A DNA stretch of 13,038 nt, taken from positions 1 through 13,038 of the forward strand of contig JAQCTH010000087.1 of the NCBI GenBank assembly GCA_027686065.1, written 5' to 3'. Shown here in pieces: positions 6,535-13,038 of the stretch. The translations under genes and the position numbers were made by a program. The notes beneath the pieces are model-generated. The model worked only from the letters and a program-made list of their open reading frames with translations, did not search any database and was not told where the DNA came from. Within the stretch, counting starts at the first letter, position 1, and each line of letters begins with the position of its first letter. Origin of the DNA: Clostridiaceae bacterium AF10-41 (GTDB lineage Bacteria; Bacillota; Clostridia; Clostridiales; Clostridiaceae).

Positions 6535-6566
6535 GGAGCTATGCACTAATTTGAGTGCAAAAGCTC
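6535..6566 (-). terminator. Intrinsic terminator after the Lon-like protease gene
   Basis: GGAGCT (6535-6540) pairs with AGCTCC (6561-6566). An inner GCACT/AGTGC pair (6543-6547 with 6554-6558) extends the hairpin. The minus-strand tail is six T followed by ATAACTT. It lies about 200 bases beyond the Lon-like stop, so the heptad array would form part of that 3' untranslated RNA. The plus-strand side (ATTTTT) also allows termination the other way, but no plus-strand gene is nearby. Confidence 0.75.
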
Positions 6567-6619
6567 CATTTTTACTTTCTTTAATTTTACATGCTACTTG
6601 TGTTACCTTATCAAGTAAC

Positions 6620-6647
6620 TGCGGCCTGTGCGCTGTGTACTGTGAAC
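6620..6647. repeat. Short heptanucleotide array, four TG-N4-C units
   Basis: Four consecutive 7-base units, TGCGGCC, TGTGCGC, TGTGTAC and TGTGAAC, share TG at the start and C at the end, with variable centres. It is strikingly G+C-rich against the surrounding AT-rich DNA. It lies 11 bases before the longer heptad array and seems to belong to the same repeat region. Confidence 0.6.
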
Positions 6648-6759
6648 TAAACCACTCCCTGTTACCTGACACCTGTTACCTGCTCCCTGTCCCCTGACAC
6701 CTGCTCCCTGTCCCCTGACACCTGCTACCTCTTTAAGCTGAATTCAACTGTGAACTAAA
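6639..6759. repeat. 13-bp direct repeats bracketing the heptad array
   Basis: ACTGTGAACTAAA occurs at 6639-6651 and again at 6747-6759, 108 bases apart in the same orientation, one on each side of the ten-unit array. The first copy overlaps the last TGTGAAC heptad. The pair could be the footprint of an inserted or slipped repeat block, or simply two members of a wider heptad family. Confidence 0.6.
6659..6728. repeat. Ten-unit heptanucleotide tandem array, CTG-N3-C
   Basis: Ten perfectly phased 7-base units each read CTG, three variable bases, C. The variable triplets in order are TTA, ACA, TTA, CTC, TCC, ACA, CTC, TCC, ACA, CTA, so a three-unit block (CTC, TCC, ACA) occurs twice in tandem. 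The plus strand is rich in C and T. A 7-base period is not coding and is far too short for CRISPR. It lies between the Lon-like stop (6764) and its terminator, so it is probably transcribed. The function is unknown. Confidence 0.85.
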
Positions 6760-6763
6760 TAAG

Positions 6764-9073
6764 CTACTCTTCTTTCTTTTCCTTACTTCCTTTATACTTA
6801 TTAACTTCCTCTTGTAATGATAAATAAAAGTCTTCTATACTTTCATCATCATTTAAAATCAAAGTTTCTATTGCATCTTCTAATGTATCCATAACATATA
6901 TATGGAATTTCCCTTCCTCCATGGCCTGCTCAATTTCAGGTATCAATATTAGTTCATCTTTATTTGAAGAAGGTATTAACACTCCTTTGTTTTCTACATT
7001 ATCTAAGAAATCACATACTCTAAAAAATCCCTCTACCTTTTCATTTACTCCACCTATTGCTTGAACCTCTCCTAATTGATTTATAGATCCAGTTACTGCA
7101 ATAGTTTGTCTTATGGGTCTCTTACTTAGAGCTGATAATATACAAATAATTTCTGCTACCGATGCACTATCACCATCTATTAATCCATAAGTTTGCTCAA
7201 AACTTAAATAAAAATCTACGGGAATATCTTTATATGGATCTATTATATTATTTAAAAGTCCCTTTAGTATATTTATAGATTTTTCATGTACCTTCCCACT
7301 TAACCTACTTTCCTTATGAATATCTATAATTCTTCCAGTTCCTTTATGGGCAATACAAGTTATTCTCATTGGTTTTCCGAAGGAATGATATCCAGTATCT
7401 AAAACAGCTAATCCATTTATTACACCATTTTTTTTACCAGTTACCGATATTAAAATCTTATTATCTTTATAAAGTTTATCATATTCATCTTCAATTTTTT
7501 CCTTAGCATAAGCAATATCTATTATATCTTTAGAATCTATCACTAATGATTTTCTATTTTTAGCATTGTCGTTAGATAATATCATTAATTTTTCTATTTC
7601 TGTAATGTCTATATTGACTTTTGTTCTACTACTTGCAGTTCTTGATAAGAATTTAATAATTTCATTTATTCCTTCTTCTGTTATAGGCATAAGTGAATTT
7701 TCTTTGATTTTATTATTTATTTCTTTATTTATATAAGCACTAACATTTTCATTTACTTCAACTATAGGATCAAATTCAGCTCTTAATGGAAATAATTTCC
7801 CAAAGTCTTCATCTAAGCTATATAATGCATCATAAGTTTCATGATCGCCAATTAAAATAATTTTGACATTTATAGGTATTGGCTGAGGCTTTAACCCGTT
7901 AATTGATATTACCTCTACATATGACTTTGAAATATCATATGTTATCTTATTAGTCATTAACGCTTTTTTAAGATGATAATATGAATATACATTGCTAGCA
8001 AGAGAGTTTACTCTAATAATTAAGCAGCCTTCATTTGCTTTTAATAAACTTCCTGGATTTATTAAGGATATATCAGTTGTATATACTCCATTATGATTTT
8101 CATACTCTATAAATCCCATTAAATTATTTAGATTAGGATCTTCTTCGTATATAACAGGGGGAGTAGTTCTTAAGCTATTATCAACCAATAAATGTATATC
8201 ATATTTATTTATAACTTGATAGAGTTGTTCTTCATCTTCATCTATATCCATGGTATAGCAATTTATTATTTCTTTCTCCATTGATATAAATAATCTTTCC
8301 AAATACTCATATGAATTATCATCATCTATAAACTCAAGTAAAGCTTCATCTTTATATGCTTCCATTTCATTTGTTAAAAAATCACTATATATTTCTTTAA
8401 GCTTCTTTATAGATTTTGTTTCTATTTCCTTTAATTTACCTAAAACTATTTCAGCCTTTTTCTTTAAAATAGATGCTTTTGCTACAATTGCTTCTTTTTT
8501 ATTTTTTTCTAAATTATCATACTCTCTTTCACTAATTGATTTACCATTAACTAATGGTATAAAGGCTACTCCCTTATTAGTTACCTTAACTTCGAAGTCT
8601 TCTTTTTTAGCCATATCCATTAATTCACTTATATAATCATTTCTCTTACTTTGTATTTCTTCTATAAGCGTATCCTTTTCATCTTCTGAAGAAGCATTAT
8701 AAAATTCTTCTACTATTTCTATATAATTATTTTTTATTCCTTCAACAGCATCTTTTAATTTTTTACCATTCCCATTATTAATAAATAATACTTCTGGTTT
8801 CTTATTATCTTCTAATGTAACATAACAAATATCCTTTGGAGGTTCTAGATATTTATACTGCTCCTGTATATATAATTGTAATTTTTTTAATTTTTCCTTG
8901 GAAAATGAATCTATTAAATAAAGATTATATCCTTCCCTATTTATCTTAATAGCTCTCCCAATCTTTTCATACTCACTATCTATTTCAGGAATTTTAGTTA
9001 CACTGCCTTCTAACTTACTTTTTTTAAAGTTAAAATCAAATTTTACCTCTTTTAAAGTTAATTCTTTTCTCAT
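6764..9073 (-). CDS. Lon-like serine protease with degenerate AAA+ domain (LonC-type)
   Basis: This is a 769-residue soluble protein. The C-terminal Lon peptidase domain (about 530-735) is complete: Ser636 in GDSAS and Lys679 in GGVNEKVEG, 43 residues apart as in other Lon proteases. The preceding region follows the Lon-related AAA_32 pattern (GVYTTDISLINPGSLLKAN at 329-347, KIILIGDHETYDALY at 404-418, putative sensor Arg478), with a charged helical insertion at about 180-235. The P-loop expected after GYNLY is replaced by LIDSFSKEK (53-61). The Walker B position reads LIIRV (351-355), without its Asp. ATP-independent proteolysis, as described for LonC, is therefore likely. I prefer ATG 9073 (AGGA 5 bases before); ATG 9109 is an in-frame alternative with GGGGGGAG 11 bases before. 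Its substrates are unknown. Confidence 0.88.
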   Translation of the reverse strand: MRKELTLKEVKFDFNFKKSKLEGSVTKIPEIDSEYEKIGRAIKINREGYNLYLIDSFSKEKLKKLQLYIQEQYKYLEPPKDICYVTLEDNKKPEVLFINNGNGKKLKDAVEGIKNNYIEIVEEFYNASSEDEKDTLIEEIQSKRNDYISELMDMAKKEDFEVKVTNKGVAFIPLVNGKSISEREYDNLEKNKKEAIVAKASILKKKAEIVLGKLKEIETKSIKKLKEIYSDFLTNEMEAYKDEALLEFIDDDNSYEYLERLFISMEKEIINCYTMDIDEDEEQLYQVINKYDIHLLVDNSLRTTPPVIYEEDPNLNNLMGFIEYENHNGVYTTDISLINPGSLLKANEGCLIIRVNSLASNVYSYYHLKKALMTNKITYDISKSYVEVISINGLKPQPIPINVKIILIGDHETYDALYSLDEDFGKLFPLRAEFDPIVEVNENVSAYINKEINNKIKENSLMPITEEGINEIIKFLSRTASSRTKVNIDITEIEKLMILSNDNAKNRKSLVIDSKDIIDIAYAKEKIEDEYDKLYKDNKILISVTGKKNGVINGLAVLDTGYHSFGKPMRITCIAHKGTGRIIDIHKESRLSGKVHEKSINILKGLLNNIIDPYKDIPVDFYLSFEQTYGLIDGDSASVAEIICILSALSKRPIRQTIAVTGSINQLGEVQAIGGVNEKVEGFFRVCDFLDNVENKGVLIPSSNKDELILIPEIEQAMEEGKFHIYVMDTLEDAIETLILNDDESIEDFYLSLQEEVNKYKGSKEKKEE

Positions 9074-9141
9074 ATATTTCCTACTTTGCAAATTGCACTT
9101 AGCAATCATTAAGAAGCAGTCTCCCCCCTTTTTTAGTATTT

Positions 9142-9147
9142 ATTATA
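9142..9147 (-). promoter_or_regulatory. Possible -10 element for the Lon-like protease gene
   Basis: A perfect TATAAT on the minus strand lies 33 bases upstream of ATG 9109 (69 upstream of ATG 9073). No good -35 is seen at 16-18 bases. A short inverted repeat TTGTT-CCCTA-AACAA (9166-9180) lies near the expected -35 and might be a regulator site. Confidence is low because of the AT-rich background. Confidence 0.3.
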
Positions 9148-9274
9148 TAGATATTCTTAAGGGGCTTGTTTAGGGAACAATTTTTTATAAATTTAATTTA
9201 TATTTTTTATAGGAATACTTCTTAAAATATCTAAATTACTTGAATATTTGTTTCAATATCCTGTATATAAATAA

Positions 9275-9302
9275 AAGACCTAGAACTTTGATTCTAGATC
9301 TT
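9275..9302 (-). terminator. Intrinsic terminator after fprA
   Basis: AAGA-C-CTAGAA (9275-9285) pairs with TTCTAG-A-TCTT (9292-9302), with one internal mismatch and a 6-base loop. On the minus strand a TTTTATTTAT tail follows. It begins only a few bases after the fprA stop, so fprA transcription should end before the Lon-like gene. Confidence 0.8.
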
Positions 9303-9307
9303 TCATA

Positions 9308-10480
9308 TTACATTAATTCTATAAATTTGTTTACTGCTTCTTCTGCATTTTTATAATCATCTTCAGATGGAACAAAACAGAACGATAATCCTGGTTCCAC
9401 AACTTTAAGCTTTAAGTCCTTTAGTCTTGATGTAAGCATTTTTACACCTTCTCCACTCCATCCATATGATCCAAAGGCTAATGCTGCCTTTCCTCTATTT
9501 ATTATAGGATTAACTAATGATAGTAAGTCCCAAGAAGGTTTTACTGCATCTTGATTTATTGTTGGAGATCCTATCATAATGCCTTTAGCTTTTTCTATCT
9601 TTGATATACTTTCTTCTATAGAAATAGATGTTATTTCTGTTACATCTGCTTCAAAACCTTTTTCTTCTAATTTCGCTTTCATAAAATCAGCCATATCTTC
9701 TGTATTTCCATAAGCTGAAATATAAAAAATTTCTACTTTTTTATTGTTTACAGCTTCTTCTGTAGCCCATTCTCTATATAAGTTTAAAATTTTATCTATA
9801 TTAGAAACGTGAACTGGCCCATGGCTTGGTGCAATACATTCTATATTCAAATCTTTTATTTTTTGTAGTCCCATTAAAACAAACTTTTTAAATGGTCCCA
9901 TTATACAATCAAAATAATATTCCATTTCCACGAAATAATCTTCATTTAAACTTTCTGTAATTCCACCACTTGGACAATAATGTGAACCTGTAAAATCACA
10001 AGTAAATAATAAATTTCTCTCTTTAACATATGTGAAAATTGTATCTGGCCAATGTAAATTAGGAGCACTTATAAATCTAAGAGTTGTTTCTCCAAGACAA
10101 ATTTCATCTTTTGCTTCTATGGCATTAAATTCTCTATTTAATATATTTTTCAAATAATTTAATGCAGCTTTAGATCCTACTACCTTTATTTCTGGATAAT
10201 CCTCAATTAATTTTATTAATGATCCGCTGTGATCTAATTCTGTATGCTGAACTATTACATAATCTACTGTTTTTTCTCCAATTACTTCTTTTAAATTCTT
10301 TTTAAATTCATCATAAAAACCTGTTTTTACTGTGTCAACTATAGCTATTTTTTCATCATTTACTACGTAAGAGTTATAGGTTGTTCCTTTTTTTGTTTCC
10401 ATTATTATATCGAATACTTTTAAATCTGGATCCTTAACACCTATCCAATAAATATTATCCTTTAACTTCTCCTGTAACAT
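9308..10480 (-). CDS. fprA: Flavodiiron protein (A-type flavoprotein), O2/NO reductase
   Basis: This 390-residue cytoplasmic protein has the two-domain flavodiiron layout. The N-terminal metallo-beta-lactamase-like diiron domain (about 1-245) carries HTELDH (His79, Glu81, Asp83, His84), His143 in NLHWPD, Asp162 in TCDFTG and His220 in PSHGP, a full ligand set. The C-terminal flavodoxin domain (about 249-390) binds FMN through [12 protein letters not shown] (253-264). In anaerobes such proteins reduce oxygen to water, or nitric oxide to nitrous oxide, using electrons from rubredoxin or a related carrier. There is no C-terminal rubredoxin extension, so the donor must be a separate protein not in this window. 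The ATG has GGAGG about 7 bases upstream. It is flanked by its own promoter and terminator, so it is probably monocistronic. Confidence 0.95.
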   Translation of the reverse strand: MLQEKLKDNIYWIGVKDPDLKVFDIIMETKKGTTYNSYVVNDEKIAIVDTVKTGFYDEFKKNLKEVIGEKTVDYVIVQHTELDHSGSLIKLIEDYPEIKVVGSKAALNYLKNILNREFNAIEAKDEICLGETTLRFISAPNLHWPDTIFTYVKERNLLFTCDFTGSHYCPSGGITESLNEDYFVEMEYYFDCIMGPFKKFVLMGLQKIKDLNIECIAPSHGPVHVSNIDKILNLYREWATEEAVNNKKVEIFYISAYGNTEDMADFMKAKLEEKGFEADVTEITSISIEESISKIEKAKGIMIGSPTINQDAVKPSWDLLSLVNPIINRGKAALAFGSYGWSGEGVKMLTSRLKDLKLKVVEPGLSFCFVPSEDDYKNAEEAVNKFIELM

Positions 10481-10530
10481 ATCCCTACCTCCAACTTTAA
10501 CTTTTATTCTTCTTCCTATATATCAGTAAT

Positions 10531-10559
10531 ATTTTACCATAAAATTATCTGCCAAACAA
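10531..10559 (-). promoter_or_regulatory. Putative fprA promoter
   Basis: On the minus strand, TTGTTT (10554-10559) and TAAAAT (10531-10536) are separated by 17 bases, 51 bases upstream of the fprA ATG. A second perfect TATAAT lies at 10589-10594 but has no recognisable -35. Which one is used cannot be told from sequence alone. Confidence 0.45.
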
Positions 10560-10567
10560 TTATAAAA

Positions 10568-10574
10568 TTCGACA
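10568..10574 (-). promoter_or_regulatory. Spo0A-box match upstream of fprA
   Basis: TGTCGAA on the minus strand, within AAAATGTCGAATTTT, matches the core 0A box exactly. It lies 9 bases upstream of the proposed -35 for fprA, or just downstream of the alternative -10 at 10589-10594. The first position would fit activation by Spo0A, the second repression. A single 7-base match may be chance. Confidence 0.35.
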
Positions 10575-10620
10575 TTTTCTACATAACTATTATACTTAAT
10601 TAGATTTTTCTATGGAAGTA

Positions 10621-12903
10621 TTATTTTTTTATCATTTCTGTTAAATCATCTATTTCTATTATATATTCATAATGCAGAGCTCTTGTTAAGGATACATATA
10701 ACAATCTCTCATCTAACAAAGTTTCTTTATAATTGTTAGAACTTGGATTATAAATAATAGTTGCATCAAATTCTAATCCCTTTGTAAGGTAAGATGGAAT
10801 TATTATAATATTATTATCATGATCTTTCTCATTTCCTTTTATTAAAGATACTTTTAGCTTTGAATGTTTTTTTATAAGTTTTTCTAATATCTTTCCTTCA
10901 TCTGCTCCTTTTGTAATTATAGCTATGCTGCTTTTACCCTTTTGAATAATATTAGAAACTATCTCATTTATCTTATTAACAACATCTTTATCACTATTAC
11001 ATTTAATAATCTCAGGGATATCTCCATGTCTTAGCACTGGTTTTGCTCTTTTTAAGTCTAAATTTTGTGCTTCTAAAGCTAAATTAGCAAAATCTATTAT
11101 TTCCACAGTAGATCTATAACTCTGAGTTAACTGCATAAAAGTTGCCTTACCATCAAATACCTTTTCTACTATGTCACTCCAATTTTTTATTCCTTTATAA
11201 TAATATATACCTTGCGCTATATCCCCTACTAGTGTTAGAGAATTTCCTTTAGTTAATTTGTTTATTAAATAAATTTGAAATGGATTATAATCTTGAGCTT
11301 CATCAACTACTATATGAATAAATTTTTCCTTTTCTTCTACCCCCTCTAAGCGCATATTAATATATAAAAGTGGTGCCAAATCATCTTCATCTATAATTCC
11401 TTTACTATAATTTTCAATAATTTCATTTTTCATAAATTCTGATAATTCACTTGGAATTTTATTTAATGACGCAATTTCAAAAAATTCTTCATTCTTAAAT
11501 AAATTCACATATATATCTTTTGAAGTTATCCCTCTCCAATTTTTGAAATACTCATTCATTTCTTTTTTAGCATTGTTTTTTATATTATTTTTTATTGCAT
11601 CTCTTTTAGAGTAGACTTCAATTAATTTTTTTCGTCTCTCATCTCCATCTTCTAATTGTCTTTTTATCTCTTTAATTTTTATATCCCATTCAAGATCAAT
11701 TTGAATGCATAAGATTTCAATTTTCTCTTTAATTTTCAAATTTAAATACCGCTTTATTTCATCTTTTCTTTTATTTAAAGGATAGCTTTTTAAGTCCTTT
11801 AAATATAATCTCATTATTTCTCTCTTATTAAATAATATATAATCTTCTATAGTTATATCTGTTATGTCAACAGAATCACCTTCTAAAAGTGCTATATATC
11901 TATCTATAATAGTTTTAAAAGTTAAAGTTCCTTTTATCTTAGAGGCATTAGTTATAAATTTACACCTTTGAGCATCTTCTGATTCAATTAACTCCTTTAG
12001 CTTTTCATCTTTTCCCTTAATTTTAGATTTAATTTTTAAATATTTTAACACCAAATCTTGGAATGTTGTTTGCTTTACTTCATCAACCCCTAAATTGGGT
12101 AGTATATCTGAAATATAATCTAAAAATAGTTTATTAGGAGCTAAAACTAATATATCTTTTCCTTTTACAGTTTCTGAATATCTATATATTAAATAAGCTA
12201 ATCTATGTAATGCTATTGTTGTTTTTCCCGAACCTGCAGAACCTTGAACAATTATAGGTAAGTTTTTAGGCCATCTTATAATTTCATTTTGTTCTTTCTG
12301 AATAGTTGCAACTACTTCTTTTAGCTTTTTACCTCTGCTCTCTTCTAAGTTTATTTTTAGAAACTCATCAACTAAATCATTTCCTTCATCACTTGTTTTC
12401 AGCATTATTTCATTTATTCCCTCATCGAAAATTTCTTCTAACTCTTCCTCTTTAAATAAAAATTTTCTTTTTACCGATAGATTACCTTCTACTATACCTG
12501 ATGGGGCTTTATAATATGCATATCCTCCAGTTCCGCTATAATATAAATCTGCTACTGGTGTTCTCCAATCAACAATGATTTCTTCTCCATCCAATGCTGA
12601 GCTTACTGATTGTTTTCCAATATAGATACTTTCATCCTCACCTCTTAATTCTCTGAAATCAACCCTGCCAAAATAAGGAACCTTTAAAGCTTCCTCATAA
12701 TTTTTTATATCCTTTTTTAATACAGAATATATTTTTTCTGTAGTCTCTTTTTCTTCATTATAACTTCCCTTTGATTCTTTTGTTAAAAGTTTTAATTTAT
12801 TTTCTATAACTTCATAACTTTTTCTTTTTTCTAAAAGTTCACTAGTTATTTTTTTTCTTTTTTCTTCTAATATCTCTTTTTCTATTTTTAAATTTTCATC
12901 CAT
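10621..12903 (-). CDS. helD: HelD-like RNA polymerase-associated superfamily 1 helicase
   Basis: This is a 760-residue UvrD/Rep-type SF1 protein, close to B. subtilis HelD (774). HelD binds RNA polymerase and uses ATP to release stalled or inactive complexes from DNA. A highly charged N-terminal coiled coil (about 3-75) corresponds to the arm that enters the polymerase secondary channel. Then come the Q-motif region around Gln205, Walker A GSAGSGKTT (221-229), a helical insertion (about 280-500), Walker B DEAQD (534-538), LTLVGDIAQ (556-564), SYRST (595-599), KGLEFD (708-713) and YVSLTRA (736-742). All the ATPase motifs are intact. ATG 12903 is preferred because AGAGG lies 7 bases before it; a TTG 20 codons earlier adds a non-conserved tail and has no ribosome site. 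I see no terminator before fprA. Confidence 0.93.
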   Translation of the reverse strand: MDENLKIEKEILEEKRKKITSELLEKRKSYEVIENKLKLLTKESKGSYNEEKETTEKIYSVLKKDIKNYEEALKVPYFGRVDFRELRGEDESIYIGKQSVSSALDGEEIIVDWRTPVADLYYSGTGGYAYYKAPSGIVEGNLSVKRKFLFKEEELEEIFDEGINEIMLKTSDEGNDLVDEFLKINLEESRGKKLKEVVATIQKEQNEIIRWPKNLPIIVQGSAGSGKTTIALHRLAYLIYRYSETVKGKDILVLAPNKLFLDYISDILPNLGVDEVKQTTFQDLVLKYLKIKSKIKGKDEKLKELIESEDAQRCKFITNASKIKGTLTFKTIIDRYIALLEGDSVDITDITIEDYILFNKREIMRLYLKDLKSYPLNKRKDEIKRYLNLKIKEKIEILCIQIDLEWDIKIKEIKRQLEDGDERRKKLIEVYSKRDAIKNNIKNNAKKEMNEYFKNWRGITSKDIYVNLFKNEEFFEIASLNKIPSELSEFMKNEIIENYSKGIIDEDDLAPLLYINMRLEGVEEKEKFIHIVVDEAQDYNPFQIYLINKLTKGNSLTLVGDIAQGIYYYKGIKNWSDIVEKVFDGKATFMQLTQSYRSTVEIIDFANLALEAQNLDLKRAKPVLRHGDIPEIIKCNSDKDVVNKINEIVSNIIQKGKSSIAIITKGADEGKILEKLIKKHSKLKVSLIKGNEKDHDNNIIIIPSYLTKGLEFDATIIYNPSSNNYKETLLDERLLYVSLTRALHYEYIIEIDDLTEMIKK

Positions 12904-12962
12904 ACTATTACCTCTACTTTTAACTAATGCCTTAATTATAGGATAATTAGATTTTAAATTCA

Positions 12963-12990
12963 ATTATATAATATATAAAATAATAGTCTA
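12963..12990 (-). promoter_or_regulatory. Putative helD promoter
   Basis: On the minus strand, TAGACT (12985-12990) and a perfect TATAAT (12963-12968) are 16 bases apart, about 60 bases upstream of ATG 12903. The rest of the window to 13038 is AT-rich, with no gene seen. Confidence 0.45.
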
Positions 12991-13038
12991 TACTAACATT
13001 TACCCATAATATTTAAATATATTCCAATTATTAACTAT

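Noticed and set aside
6659..6728. The repeat block read as a CRISPR array.
   Set aside because: The unit is 7 bases, with no 23-47-base repeats or unique spacers and no cas gene in the window.
8726..8770. A GNGKK sequence in the Lon-like protein considered as a Walker A motif.
   Set aside because: It lacks the GxxGxGK[ST] form and lies where the AAA_32 family has its conserved Pro-x-Gly-x-Gly-Arg segment, well after the true P-loop position.

Overview
The window is very AT-rich. All the genes I can support lie on the minus strand, so transcription runs from high to low coordinates. The spoIIA (sigma-F) operon sits directly upstream of a reduced spoVA operon (C, D and E only). Together with a flavodiiron protein and AT-biased codon use, this points to an anaerobic spore-former of the Clostridium sensu stricto type. 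That assignment is inferred from gene content and order, not from a database match.

Layout from the upstream (right) end: (1) helD, an RNA-polymerase-associated UvrD-like helicase (10621-12903). (2) fprA, a flavodiiron NO/O2 reductase, with its own promoter, a perfect Spo0A-box match just upstream and a terminator immediately after the stop (9275-10574). (3) A Lon-like protease with an intact Ser-Lys dyad but a wiped-out ATPase P-loop (6764-9073). A G+C-rich heptanucleotide repeat array follows it and then a terminator (6535-6759). (4) A 330-bp intergenic region without any CG dinucleotide, which must hold the spoIIA promoter. After it comes a 64-bp element with imperfect terminal inverted repeats, lying between the strong Shine-Dalgarno sequence and the spoIIAA start. 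(5) spoIIAA-spoIIAB-sigF, the first compartment-specific switch of sporulation, closed by a strong terminator. (6) spoVAC-spoVAD-spoVAE, which move dipicolinic acid into and out of the spore, also closed by a terminator. (7) A separately promoted gene that leaves the window at base 1. Its first 750 codons are open and have the full P-type ATPase architecture, but nearly every catalytic and ion-binding motif is changed.

How they fit together: SpoIIAA, SpoIIAB and SigF decide when forespore transcription begins. The SpoVA proteins act later, in the forespore inner membrane. The other genes have no proven sporulation role. The two most unusual proteins are both apparent pseudo-ATPases flanking the sporulation block: the P-type ATPase relative and the Lon relative. 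The most unusual non-coding items are the inverted-repeat element in the spoIIAA leader and the heptad array downstream of the Lon-like gene.
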